From the NCBI GenBank assembly GCA_905236225.1, contig CAJOPM010000049.1, positions 1 to 22,405 on the forward strand: a stretch of 22,405 bases of DNA. Direction: 5' to 3'. The stretch comes from an uncultured Eubacterium sp. Lineage in GTDB: Bacteria > Bacillota > Clostridia > Lachnospirales > Lachnospiraceae. Positions 1-7,339 of the stretch are shown here, piece after piece. Under the pieces are notes generated by a model. It was given only the letters and a program-made list of their open reading frames with translations. It ran no database searches and had not been told where the DNA came from. The stretch's first letter is position 1. Each line of letters starts with the position of its first letter. The position numbers and the translations under genes were made by a program.

Positions 1-128
1 CTCAGTCGGAGCGCCTGCCCCGACTGAGTATAGTTTGTCATAACCCCCACCTACGCTAACGCTTAGAGGTGGGGGATTTCTCCGACTAAGTTAACCCCCA
101 AAAGCAATATATAATTCGACTGAGTTAA
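1..128. repeat. Palindrome and short-repeat cluster, possible edge of a small IS200/IS605-like or MITE-like element
   Basis: A perfect 9-bp hairpin is at 1-9/20-28 (CTCAGTCGG ... CCGACTGAG). A second perfect 9-bp hairpin is at 44-52/67-75 (CCCCCACCT ... AGGTGGGGG) with a 14-base loop. The word CGACTRAG occurs at 21-28, 83-90 and 117-124; the last two copies are followed by TTAA, and the reverse complement CTCAGTCG starts the window. No coding sequence is present. The G/C-rich hairpin between repeated short words resembles the subterminal hairpins of IS200/IS605 elements and their non-autonomous derivatives, but no transposase is visible and the window edge cuts the region. The structure is seen; the mobile-element reading is inference. 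Confidence 0.5.
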
Positions 129-129
129 A

Positions 130-159
130 GGCTGTTGATCGCTCAACAGCCCCAAAGTT
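130..159 (-). terminator. Terminator-like hairpin after rpoZ
   Basis: On the minus strand GGCTGTTGA pairs with TCAACAGCC (143-151 with 130-138) around a 4-base loop, followed by TTTAACT. It starts 15 bases beyond the rpoZ stop codon. The U-tract is short, so termination may be incomplete, but the position fits the end of the yicC-remA-gmk-rpoZ transcript. Confidence 0.6.
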
Positions 160-166
160 ACCATGA

Positions 167-424
167 TTATTCTTCTATGTCAGCTTCATCATCTTCACCT
201 AAGATCTTTACGAGTCCTTCATTAAGTTCTTCAACGGCTATAGACAATGGCTTCTTTCCTTCAGCATCAGCTATTTGAGGAGTATCACCTGCTATAATCT
301 GACGTGCTCTTTTTGCTGTTGCAATAACAATTGAATAACGACTGTTAACAACAGGCTCTTCTCCTATCTGTGCTGTCTCTTTGTTTACTACTCTCATTAA
401 TTCTACATATGACGGATGTATCAT
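167..424 (-). CDS. rpoZ: DNA-directed RNA polymerase omega subunit
   Basis: The 85-residue protein is the small omega subunit that helps assemble and stabilise RNA polymerase by clamping the beta' subunit. The N-terminus (MIHPSYVELM) and the helix NSRYSIVIATAKRARQI (residues 27-43) match the conserved omega core; the acidic tail (EDDEADIEE) is variable in the family. The gene is last in yicC-remA-gmk-rpoZ, the usual order in Firmicutes. Its ATG starts 4 bases after the gmk stop, and its Shine-Dalgarno AAGGAG lies inside the last two gmk codons (AAG GAG), so translation is probably coupled to gmk. A terminator-like hairpin follows. Identification is firm from sequence pattern and context. Confidence 0.95.
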   Translation of the reverse strand: MIHPSYVELMRVVNKETAQIGEEPVVNSRYSIVIATAKRARQIIAGDTPQIADAEGKKPLSIAVEELNEGLVKILGEDDEADIEE

Positions 425-428
425 AAAA

Positions 429-1067
429 TCACTCCTTTTTAAACTTCTTTAACTGTTGAATTAAGCCTTCTGTAAAAGCATTATTTCTGTTAATCTTACA
501 TTTTTCATCATAAATAATATTATGTGTAGTATTAATAGCTAAATCTAAATCATCATTAACTATAAAATAATCATAATTATTTATAAGAAGCGCTTCCTCA
601 TAAGCTCTCGACATTCTTTTTTCAACGACATCTTTTTCTTCGGTACCGCGCCCAATTAATCTTTCTTCTAAAATCCGGGCGTCAGGAGGCGTGACAAATA
701 ACAGCAATGCATCAGGAAATGCATTTTTAACGTTTAATGCACCCTGCACTTCTATCTCAAGTATAACATTTTTATCTTGTCTTAGCATTTTTAAGACATA
801 ATCCTTAGGTGTGCCGTAAAAATTTCCAACATATCTGGCATATTCAATGAATTCATTATCTCTGATTTTATTTTCAAATTCATCGATACTAAGAAAAAAA
901 TACTCTCTGCCGTTTATTTCTCCTTCTCTGGGTTTTCTGGTCGTTGCAGAAATTGAAAGGCAATAGTCATCAGGGTGTTTTTCCATAAGCCCATTTACTA
1001 TAGAACCTTTGCCCGCTCCTGCAAATCCTGAAATAACCGTAAGGATACCTTTCTCATTAAAGGCCAT
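429..1067 (-). CDS. gmk: Guanylate kinase
   Basis: The enzyme phosphorylates GMP to GDP with ATP in the cytoplasm, an essential step in GTP and dGTP supply. The P-loop is GFAGAGKGS at residues 14-22; it departs from the textbook GPSGVGKS by Phe for Pro and Ala for Ser but keeps Gly-Lys. The GMP-binding segment SATTRKPREGEINGREYFF is at about 40-58, and the lid with its Arg-rich stretch (RLIGRGTEEKDVVEKRMSRA) at about 135-155. At 212 residues the length is normal. I chose the ATG at 1067 rather than the in-frame ATG nine bases upstream, because the Shine-Dalgarno AGGAG directly abuts the upstream ATG but sits 9 bases ahead of this one. The start overlaps the 3' end of remA by 11 bases, which suggests coupled translation. 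Confidence 0.95.
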   Translation of the reverse strand: MAFNEKGILTVISGFAGAGKGSIVNGLMEKHPDDYCLSISATTRKPREGEINGREYFFLSIDEFENKIRDNEFIEYARYVGNFYGTPKDYVLKMLRQDKNVILEIEVQGALNVKNAFPDALLLFVTPPDARILEERLIGRGTEEKDVVEKRMSRAYEEALLINNYDYFIVNDDLDLAINTTHNIIYDEKCKINRNNAFTEGLIQQLKKFKKE

Positions 1068-1320
1068 CTTTTTCATCTCCTATTTGAATATTATCATGAT
1101 ACCTGGATGAGAGTGTATCGGGTTGAAGCGCCGATAAGACAATACTGTTATTTTCCATAACTATAACAGCTTTTGTCTTTCTGCCCTGTGTTGCATCAAT
1201 AATTAATCCACTGTCTTTGGCAGCCTGAATAAGCCTTTTTGCCGGTGCTGAATCCGGAGATATCATGCATATAATCTTATCTGTATTAACTGAATTACCA
1301 AAACCTATATTTAGAAACAT
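1057..1320 (-). CDS. remA: RemA-family extracellular matrix regulatory protein (DUF370)
   Basis: This 87-residue protein belongs to the RemA/DUF370 family. In Bacillus subtilis RemA is a small ring-forming DNA-binding protein that activates biofilm matrix and osmoprotection genes. The family signature is plain: LNIGFGNSV near the N-terminus, then ISPDSAPAKRLIQAAKDSGLIIDATQGRKTKAVIVMENNSIVLSALQPDTL, with the Arg/Lys-rich segment around RKTK. It sits between yicC and gmk exactly as in B. subtilis. There is no obvious Shine-Dalgarno sequence; its ATG is 4 bases after the yicC stop, so it probably depends on ribosomes leaving yicC. The target genes in this organism cannot be told from the sequence. 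Confidence 0.92.
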   Translation of the reverse strand: MFLNIGFGNSVNTDKIICMISPDSAPAKRLIQAAKDSGLIIDATQGRKTKAVIVMENNSIVLSALQPDTLSSRYHDNIQIGDEKDGL

Positions 1321-1324
1321 ATTA

Positions 1325-2206
1325 TTATTCTATATTCTGAACCTGTTCTCTTATTTTCTCAATATCTGTCTTAAGTTCAATTGCTATATTACTGCTAATT
1401 ACATCTGTAGACTTAGATAATATAGTATTAGCCTCTCTGTTCATCTCTTGAGCAATAAAATCAAGTTTCTTGCCGATATTACCACCTGTATTGAGCTCAT
1501 CTTTTGTGGCATTAATATGTGTGATTAACCTGACAATTTCTTCATCTATTGCAATCTTGTCGGCATATAATGTTACCTCTGCTACAATCCTGGCTTCATC
1601 AATACTACCGTTCTCAAGAAGTTTCTCAACTTTTTCACAAAGCTTTGATTGATAGTGCTCAATTATTTGCGGAGCTCGCTCTTTTATCTTTAATACATTA
1701 GACATTAAAGTATCGCATTTTTTAAGCAAATCAATCTTTAACTGCTCACCTTCTTTTGCTCTTGCCTCAACAAATTGCTCTGCCGCTTTGCGAAGTACAG
1801 GCTCAAAATTTTGCCACATCAAACTCTCGTCAATGTTTTGTTCATCTCTTACTGATATAACCTCAGCAAAACGAGCAAGTCTTCCTACTGTAATATCATT
1901 ATCAATACCAAAATCCTTTGAAATTTGTTCAAAATGTGATATGTACTGTTTAGCAATTTCTTTGTTATAACTGATTGATACCAATGACTCTTTATATTCA
2001 TCATAAGTTATAAACATATCTATTTTGCCGCGAGTAATATACTCTTTAAGTACATTTCTTATTTTGCTTTCAATGCAATTAAGCTTTCTTGGCATTCGCA
2101 TATTAAGATCTAAATGCCTTTGATTAACCGCCTTTATCTCTACAACAATATGCTTGTCTTCATCTGTCAGTTCGCTTCTTCCAAAGCCGGTCATGCTTCT
2201 TATCAT
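1325..2206 (-). CDS. yicC: YicC/YloC family endoribonuclease
   Basis: The 293-residue protein starts with MIRSMTGFGRSE, the hallmark of the YicC/YloC family, and ends with the conserved C-terminal block (DELNTGGNIGKKLDFIAQEMNREANTILSKS). Members are hexameric endoribonucleases; E. coli YicC is linked to turnover of a small RNA. The middle is helical and charged, as expected. I chose the ATG at 2206 over an in-frame ATG at 2236, because GAGGAAA lies 7 bases before 2206 and the family begins at MIRSMTG. It is the first gene of the operon, with a consensus promoter about 80 bases upstream. The family assignment is firm; the RNA target here is unknown. Confidence 0.92.
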   Translation of the reverse strand: MIRSMTGFGRSELTDEDKHIVVEIKAVNQRHLDLNMRMPRKLNCIESKIRNVLKEYITRGKIDMFITYDEYKESLVSISYNKEIAKQYISHFEQISKDFGIDNDITVGRLARFAEVISVRDEQNIDESLMWQNFEPVLRKAAEQFVEARAKEGEQLKIDLLKKCDTLMSNVLKIKERAPQIIEHYQSKLCEKVEKLLENGSIDEARIVAEVTLYADKIAIDEEIVRLITHINATKDELNTGGNIGKKLDFIAQEMNREANTILSKSTDVISSNIAIELKTDIEKIREQVQNIE

Positions 2207-2284
2207 CTGGATTTCCTCACTATTAGTCAACTTCATATAACGTCAAAATTTCAAATTATAACAAAACATTGCATAATCTAACAA

Positions 2285-2313
2285 ATTATATTAAATCAGG
2301 AAATATATGTCAA
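2285..2313 (-). promoter_or_regulatory. Consensus sigma-A promoter for yicC-remA-gmk-rpoZ
   Basis: On the minus strand TTGACA (2308-2313) is separated by exactly 17 bases from TATAAT (2285-2290), a perfect match to the vegetative consensus. Downstream at 2255-2260 is a second TATAAT preceded by TG with one base between, an extended -10 that may act as a second start. The promoter separates this operon from niaR, which ends at 2343; no strong terminator is visible between them. Confidence 0.85.
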
Positions 2314-2342
2314 ACTTTGCCTTTAATATTCTTTGTACATTA

Positions 2343-2906
2343 CTATTTTTTAGATAAATCATCCCAAAAATTAACAGGTTCATAATCTAACAGTCTTGCC
2401 AAAAAGCCCTTCTTTTCGAGAGCAGACTGTATCTCATCAAGTATTTGTTCTCTGTCAGCACTTACAGTATGATAATGATATCCGCTTGTTACGTCCATAA
2501 GTGGTCTTGACTTACCTGTATTTATATTTTCAACGTATTTTAGTACATCATTTCTAGATTTAATATTTAGTTTTGCGCTGATTACTCCATAAACCTTATG
2601 ATAAACAAATTCATCTATTATCCATCCACCATAATCTACAATAAGATTCATCTCTTCTGTTATCTCATCTTCACTATGGTTTACCTTGAATATTCTTTCA
2701 AATCTGTTCTCCGCAGGAATTCGAGGCATAATATATCCACGGGTTGTAGCCGTAATTTGATAATTAGCAGCTCTAAGGAGAGAAATATCCTGGACAATAA
2801 CCTGACGGGAAACTCCAAGTCTTTTTGATAGTTCTCCCCCCGAAGTCGCATCACTAGCGCAAGACAAAATATCAATTATTTTTTTTCTTCTGTCCTCACC
2901 GCTCAT
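2343..2906 (-). CDS. niaR: NiaR (YrxA) family transcriptional repressor of NAD synthesis
   Basis: The 187-residue protein has an N-terminal winged helix-turn-helix (about residues 6-60; GGELSKRLGVSRQVIVQDISLLR is the reading-head region) and a C-terminal 3H domain. The metal ligands known from the Thermotoga NiaR structure have counterparts here: His77, Glu85, His144 and His146 (in GYHYHTVSA). Family members bind nicotinic acid as corepressor and switch off de novo NAD synthesis and niacin uptake genes. It is the last gene of the nadA-nadB-nadC operon and its ATG overlaps the nadC stop by 4 bases (ATGA), so it is coexpressed with its likely targets, giving negative autoregulation. A candidate operator lies over the nadA promoter. 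Function is inferred from family and context and is strong. Confidence 0.9.
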   Translation of the reverse strand: MSGEDRRKKIIDILSCASDATSGGELSKRLGVSRQVIVQDISLLRAANYQITATTRGYIMPRIPAENRFERIFKVNHSEDEITEEMNLIVDYGGWIIDEFVYHKVYGVISAKLNIKSRNDVLKYVENINTGKSRPLMDVTSGYHYHTVSADREQILDEIQSALEKKGFLARLLDYEPVNFWDDLSKK

Positions 2907-3760
2907 TTAATTCTCCTAAGATTTTTCAATGATAAATCCATTATAGGCGCAGAATGCGTTAACGCTCCACTTGATATAAAATCAATATTTAGATTTTTAA
3001 AGCGTTCAATATTTTCTGCCGTAACATTTCCCGAACATTCAATCTGAGCTCTGCCATCAATTAATTGAGCAGATTGTCGTATTTGCTGATCTGTCATATT
3101 ATCAAGCATAATAATATCTGCCTTAGCCTCTATCGCTTCTTTAACCATATCTATATTTTCACACTCTACTTCAATTTTTCTGACAAAAGGCGCATATTCT
3201 CTTGCAGCTTCTACAGCTTTTTTTACTCCGCCCGCAGCACTGATATGATTATCTTTAAGAAGTATTCCGTCCGAGAGATTAAACCTATGATTAATACCTC
3301 CTCCTACTTTAACAGCATATTTTTCGAATATTCTGTTATTCGGAGAGGTTTTTCTTGTATCAAGTAATTTTATATTGCTTCCTTCAAGCAACGAAACAAC
3401 TCTTTTTGTATATGTCGCTATCCCGCTCATTCTCTGCAAATAATTAAGTGCTGTTCTTTCTGCACAAAGCAGCGTTTTAATATCTGCACGTATAACCATA
3501 ATAATCTGCTTGTCTTTAACCCAATCGCCTTCATTTACTTTTACGTCAAATGTAGTACCCTCTTCAAGAAGTGTAAATGTTCTTTTAAAAACATCCAGTC
3601 CGCAAATAACTCCATCCTGCTTACAAATAAGCTCTACTTCACCCTTACATTTATTTTTTATAATAGAATTAGTAGTAGCATCCTCATCAGTTATATCTTC
3701 TCGCAGCGCACTTAATATATACGGATCTATGTTAAGCTTCATAGTAACTTCATCAAGCAT
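2903..3760 (-). CDS. nadC: Nicotinate-nucleotide diphosphorylase (quinolinate phosphoribosyltransferase)
   Basis: NadC converts quinolinate and PRPP to nicotinate mononucleotide, CO2 and pyrophosphate, the third step of de novo NAD synthesis. The sequence shows family landmarks: ALREDITDEDATT near the N-terminus, CAERTALNYLQRMSGIAT, LLDTRKTSPNNRIFEKYAVKVGGGINHRFNLSD, the KDNH motif, IEVECEN, IMLDNM, and ECSGNVTAEN with SSGALTHSAP at the end. Length is 285 residues, normal for the family. I chose the ATG at 3760 because GGAGG lies about 7 bases upstream; the longer frame would bury that site. The ATG overlaps the nadB 3' end by 8 bases and the stop overlaps niaR by 4 bases. Confidence 0.95.
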   Translation of the reverse strand: MLDEVTMKLNIDPYILSALREDITDEDATTNSIIKNKCKGEVELICKQDGVICGLDVFKRTFTLLEEGTTFDVKVNEGDWVKDKQIIMVIRADIKTLLCAERTALNYLQRMSGIATYTKRVVSLLEGSNIKLLDTRKTSPNNRIFEKYAVKVGGGINHRFNLSDGILLKDNHISAAGGVKKAVEAAREYAPFVRKIEVECENIDMVKEAIEAKADIIMLDNMTDQQIRQSAQLIDGRAQIECSGNVTAENIERFKNLNIDFISSGALTHSAPIMDLSLKNLRRIK

Positions 3761-5066
3761 TTGTCTTCCTCCTCTTTCTTGTCTCTTGTGTTCGGTCCAT
3801 AGCACCGTCAATCATTCTAATATAATTATCTCCAAGTTTTTTTTCATTTTTGTAATAATCAAAATCAATATAGTCCGGTACTTTATCAAGTGACTTGGAT
3901 TTATCAAACTCTTCACCTATTTGAATAGCAGCTCTTTTTGAAAATACAAGACTTTCTAAAAGAGAATTACTTGCTAATCTGTTTGCACCGTGAACTCCGT
4001 TACATGCAGTTTCACCAACAGCATATAATTGATCCATCGATGTTTTTGAATAATAGTCAACCTTAACACCGCCCATAAAATAATGTTGAGCCGGCACTAC
4101 CGGTATCGGTTCTTTAGTTACGTCGTATCCCTTTTCTTTACAAAAAGCCACAATATTTGGAAAATGCTCTTCCAGTTCTTTTTTAGGGATATTTACCATT
4201 GATAAATACACATATGACATATCGTCTTTTTTCATTTGCTCAAGAATAGCTTTTGTAACCTCGTCTCTGGGAAGCAATTCATCAACAAACCGCTGCATAT
4301 TCTTATTTAAGAGAACAGCACCTTCTCCTCTTACGGATTCAGATATTAAAAAACTTCGTTCATTGGAATCTTCACTATAAAAGGTGGTAGGATGAATCTG
4401 GACGTAATCAATATTTTTTAGTACCACCCCATGGCGTAATGCTATAGCTATAGCATCTCCCGTAAGATGCTTATAATTTGTAGAATGACGATAAAGTCCG
4501 CCTATTCCTCCACATGCAAAAACAGTGTAATTAGACAGGATTTCATGAATAGTACCATCCTTTTCTCTTACAACAACTCCATAGCACACACCTGCAAACT
4601 CGATAATATCAACCATAGTACAATATTCTCTAAATTCAACATTATCAAGTTCTTCTACCCTCTTAAGGAGGGTGCTGGTTATCTCTTTACCGGTTATATC
4701 CTCATGAAAAAGTATACGTTTTTTAGAATGTGCCCCTTCCCTTGTAAAGGCTAAAACTCCATTTTCATCTTTTTGAAATTCTACTCCATACGAAATCAAA
4801 TCTTTTATTATTTCCTGAGAAGACTGAATCATAATTTTTACAGAGTTTTTGTCATTTTCATAATGACCGGCTTTCATTGTATCTTCAAAATAACTGTCAT
4901 AATCTTCTTTATCTTTAAGCATACTGATTCCGCCTTGTGCAAGGAACGAATCGTTACTTCTTACATCTGACTTTGATATAACTATAATTTTTTTATCTTT
5001 CGGCAAGTTAAGTGTACAAAACAAACCTGCACAACCACTGCCCACTACAACAATATCAGCTTTCAT
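3753..5066 (-). CDS. nadB: L-aspartate oxidase, short form
   Basis: NadB is an FAD enzyme that oxidises L-aspartate to iminoaspartate, the first step of de novo NAD synthesis, handing the product to NadA. The N-terminal dinucleotide-binding motif VVVGSGCAGLFCTL is at about residues 6-19. Further landmarks are SNDSFLAQGGIS, the FREGAHS-like TREGAHSKKRILFHEDITG, YVQIHPTTFY, SVRGEGAVLLN, and GVHGANRLASNSLLESLVFS near FAD and substrate. At 437 residues it lacks most of the C-terminal helical extension of the approximately 530-residue Bacillus and E. coli enzymes, but no frameshift is apparent. I chose the ATG at 5066; an upstream GTG at 5078 directly follows the GGAG and is too close. It lies 21 bases after nadA. 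Confidence 0.93.
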   Translation of the reverse strand: MKADIVVVGSGCAGLFCTLNLPKDKKIIVISKSDVRSNDSFLAQGGISMLKDKEDYDSYFEDTMKAGHYENDKNSVKIMIQSSQEIIKDLISYGVEFQKDENGVLAFTREGAHSKKRILFHEDITGKEITSTLLKRVEELDNVEFREYCTMVDIIEFAGVCYGVVVREKDGTIHEILSNYTVFACGGIGGLYRHSTNYKHLTGDAIAIALRHGVVLKNIDYVQIHPTTFYSEDSNERSFLISESVRGEGAVLLNKNMQRFVDELLPRDEVTKAILEQMKKDDMSYVYLSMVNIPKKELEEHFPNIVAFCKEKGYDVTKEPIPVVPAQHYFMGGVKVDYYSKTSMDQLYAVGETACNGVHGANRLASNSLLESLVFSKRAAIQIGEEFDKSKSLDKVPDYIDFDYYKNEKKLGDNYIRMIDGAMDRTQETRKRRKTNA

Positions 5067-5087
5067 ATTATACAGCACTCCATGATG

Positions 5088-5996
5088 TTATTTAGCTAGT
5101 CTAAGCATCTCTTCTAACGACTTTGTCGCACCTATACGCACTTTTTCAGATACTTCTATAATATTAGTTTCGTCTTTAAGTGCTTCATAAAGCTTTTCGA
5201 GACTATTTTTTTTCATATTGGTACAAACAGGCTTTGTATCAAATGTGTAAAATTTCTTGTCAGGATTTTTTTCCTGTAATTGATAAAATACTCCAATCTC
5301 AGTACCAACAATAAATTCTTTTGCATCACTGTTTGTGGCAAAATTAATGATTCCGGAAGTACTTCCAATATAATCAGCCATTTTCAAAATTGGTTCTCTG
5401 CATTCGGGATGAGCAATAAATAAGGCATCAGGATGCTCTTCTTTTGCTTTAATAACCATATCCTCCATAATATGATGATGAACATGGCAATATCCGTCAT
5501 GAACAATAAAATTCTTATCTTTAACTTTTTTCTTAATATAATTACCCAAATTATTATCAGGAATAAAGAAAATATTCTTATTCGGTAGATTTTCTACAAT
5601 ACGAAGGGCATTTGAACTTGTAACACAAACATCAGCATATGTTTTGATATCAGCTGTCGAATTAATATAACAGACAACAGCTAAATCATCATATTTTTCT
5701 CTTACTCTCTCTATATCTTTACTTGTAACCATGTGAGCCATAGGACAATCCGCCTCTAAATCAGGCATGATAACCTTTTTAGAGGGGCTTAAAATCTTTG
5801 CACTCTCTCCCATAAACTTAACTCCTGCAAATACAATGACATCCGCATCTGTCTCAGCTGCAGTCTGTGCAAGTTTATATGAATCGCCTACAAAGTCCGC
5901 GATTGCCTGAATTTCCCCATCAACATAGTAATGTGCGAGTATTACGGCGTTCTTTTCTTTTTTAAGTTTATTAATCTTTTCAACAATTTCTTTCAT
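5088..5996 (-). CDS. nadA: Quinolinate synthase, [4Fe-4S] type
   Basis: NadA condenses iminoaspartate with dihydroxyacetone phosphate to quinolinate using an oxygen-sensitive [4Fe-4S] cluster. The three cluster cysteines of the short NadA class can be placed at Cys84 (EADCPMA), Cys170 (DGYCHVHH) and Cys258 (KPVCTNMKK). They correspond to the three cluster cysteines of Thermotoga NadA, and the 302-residue length also fits that class. Other landmarks are NAVILAHYY, FVGDSYKL, FMGESAKIL, and AHPECREPIL. I chose the ATG at 5996 rather than 6002, since AAAGGA lies 7 bases before it and only one or two bases before the upstream ATG. It is the first gene of nadA-nadB-nadC-niaR; a 21-base gap separates it from nadB. 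Confidence 0.95.
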   Translation of the reverse strand: MKEIVEKINKLKKEKNAVILAHYYVDGEIQAIADFVGDSYKLAQTAAETDADVIVFAGVKFMGESAKILSPSKKVIMPDLEADCPMAHMVTSKDIERVREKYDDLAVVCYINSTADIKTYADVCVTSSNALRIVENLPNKNIFFIPDNNLGNYIKKKVKDKNFIVHDGYCHVHHHIMEDMVIKAKEEHPDALFIAHPECREPILKMADYIGSTSGIINFATNSDAKEFIVGTEIGVFYQLQEKNPDKKFYTFDTKPVCTNMKKNSLEKLYEALKDETNIIEVSEKVRIGATKSLEEMLRLAK

Positions 5997-6032
5997 AAAC
6001 ATATCCTTTCAATACTAAAGTAAATTTTATCT

Positions 6033-6061
6033 AATATATCATATGTATAGCCAGCTGACAA
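6033..6061 (-). promoter_or_regulatory. Promoter of the nadA-nadB-nadC-niaR operon
   Basis: On the minus strand TTGTCA (6056-6061) and TATATT (6033-6038) are 17 bases apart, a good vegetative promoter with a leader of about 30 bases to nadA. The -35 box lies inside the palindrome at 6052-6069, so a repressor bound there would block polymerase. Confidence 0.75.
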
Positions 6062-6069
6062 GACAGCTG
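6052..6069. promoter_or_regulatory. Candidate NiaR operator
   Basis: Two CAGCTG arms (6052-6057 and 6064-6069) flank ACAAGA; read on the minus strand the core is TGTCTTGTCA, close to the TGTC...GACA palindromes described for Firmicutes NiaR sites (recalled, not checked against a matrix). It overlaps the -35 box of the nadA promoter, and the matching repressor gene closes the operon. Binding by NiaR is inference. Confidence 0.6.
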
Positions 6070-6091
6070 TTATTACAATTTAAAGCAAACA

Positions 6092-6145
6092 GTAGGAATC
6101 CGCTTCGCTACTTCCTCATGAACACAGAAACACTTCGTGTTCTGT
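6092..6145. repeat. Two adjacent TTC-loop hairpins between divergent promoters
   Basis: The first stem pairs GTAGGAA (6092-6098) with TTC-CTAC (6104-6106 and 6108-6111) with a bulged G at 6107. The second pairs ACAG/AACAC (6124-6133, bulged A at 6128) with GTGTTCTGT (6137-6145) around the loop TTC. They lie between the nadA and tyrA promoters, upstream of both start sites, so neither transcript should contain them. They look like a short dispersed palindromic repeat rather than a gene or terminator. Confidence 0.45.
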
Positions 6146-6166
6146 CTCAGAAAGGGCTTAAGATAA

Positions 6167-6195
6167 TTGACATAATATCCTAAGTTATATAAAAT
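6167..6195 (+). promoter_or_regulatory. Promoter of tyrA-aroA
   Basis: TTGACA (6167-6172), a 17-base spacer and TAAAAT (6190-6195) form a near-consensus vegetative promoter. The expected start near 6202 leaves a leader of about 28 bases, too short for a T-box or other riboswitch, so amino-acid control by leader RNA is unlikely here. Confidence 0.8.
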
Positions 6196-6229
6196 CAAAT
6201 CAGTAATTTGACAAAACGGAGGAAATAAT

Positions 6230-7327
6230 ATGGCATACAATACAGTAGGTATAATTGGTTTAGGACTTATAGGCGGCTCTTTAGCTAAAACTATCAAAAA
6301 GCATCTGCCGGATACTAAGGTTTATGCATATGATACGAACAGTGATTTATTAAAATCTGCTGCATCCTCACAGATTATTGACGGATTTTCAGATGCTTCC
6401 GTATCAATTCTAGAGCCTTGTGACTGTATTTTTTTGTGTGCCGAAGTCAAAGAAAACACACAAATTTTACACGATCTTAAGCCATATATTAATCCGCTTA
6501 CTGTCATCACGGATGTAAGCTCCGTTAAAGCGCCCGTTATGATGATAATTGAAGATTTAGGTCTTTCTCAAAACTTTATAGGCGGACATCCTATGGCCGG
6601 TTCTGAGAAATCCGGATTTGAAAATTCTACTGATTATCTGTTAGAAAATGCATATTATATATTAACTCCAACGAATAACACACCTCAAAGCCTTGTTTCA
6701 AGCTTTTCCAATTTTCTTAAAGCTATTAAGGCAATACCTATCAATTTTTCAGCAGAATTTCATGACAGCGCTACTGCTGCGGTTTCTCACTTTCCGCATG
6801 TATTAGCCGCTTGTCTTGTCAACCTTGTTAAAGAACTCGATACAGAAGATGAGGTATTAAAAACTATTGCAGCCGGTGGCTTTAGAGACATCACGCGTAT
6901 TGCATCATCTTCGCCAAAAATGTGGCAGCAAATTTGTCAAACAAATGCTGACTCAATCTGTACAGTAATTGAATTTTTCCGCAATATTCTTGATGCAACA
7001 GAAGGATATATTAAATCCGGCAATGCAGATGCTCTGTATAATTTCTTTTCAAATGCAAAAGACTATAGAGATTCATTAATGATAAATGATAAAGGCTCTA
7101 TTGAAAGTGCCAATGAAATATTCTGTGACCTTAAGGATGAGCCCGGCAAAATATCAACAATTACAACACTTCTTTCCGCTCACCAGGTAAATATAAAAAA
7201 TATCGGCATCGTGCATAACCGTGAGTTTGAAGATGGAGCATTACGTCTGCAGTTTTATGATGATGCAACATACAAATTGGCATATTTACTACTGCAGAAA
7301 CATAACTATATCATTCATGACAGATAA
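6230..7327 (+). CDS. tyrA: Prephenate dehydrogenase with C-terminal ACT domain
   Basis: TyrA oxidatively decarboxylates prephenate to 4-hydroxyphenylpyruvate with NAD+, committing chorismate-derived carbon to tyrosine. The nucleotide-binding motif GLGLIG is at residues 10-15 of VGIIGLGLIGGSLAKTI. The substrate motif GGHPMAGSEKSG is at 118-129 with the catalytic His120. A helical dimerisation region follows, with SHFPHVLAA and AAGGFRDITRIASSSP. Residues about 295-365 form an ACT domain (DEPGKISTITTLLSAHQVNIKNIGI), the usual site of feedback binding by tyrosine or phenylalanine. Length 365 fits the Firmicutes form, which is not fused to chorismate mutase. The start has GGAGGA 7 bases upstream. 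It is followed by aroA after 12 bases. Confidence 0.95.
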   Translation: MAYNTVGIIGLGLIGGSLAKTIKKHLPDTKVYAYDTNSDLLKSAASSQIIDGFSDASVSILEPCDCIFLCAEVKENTQILHDLKPYINPLTVITDVSSVKAPVMMIIEDLGLSQNFIGGHPMAGSEKSGFENSTDYLLENAYYILTPTNNTPQSLVSSFSNFLKAIKAIPINFSAEFHDSATAAVSHFPHVLAACLVNLVKELDTEDEVLKTIAAGGFRDITRIASSSPKMWQQICQTNADSICTVIEFFRNILDATEGYIKSGNADALYNFFSNAKDYRDSLMINDKGSIESANEIFCDLKDEPGKISTITTLLSAHQVNIKNIGIVHNREFEDGALRLQFYDDATYKLAYLLLQKHNYIIHDR

Positions 7328-7339
7328 GGTATTTTATTT

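Noticed and set aside
1..128. An intact insertion sequence or TnpB-guide RNA locus
   Set aside because: No transposase or TnpB coding sequence lies in the window; only end-like structure is visible, so a full element cannot be claimed.
6073..6297. A 74-codon minus-strand frame in the nadA-tyrA intergenic region
   Set aside because: It covers the operator, hairpins and tyrA start, has no ribosome binding site, and its protein has no recognisable pattern.
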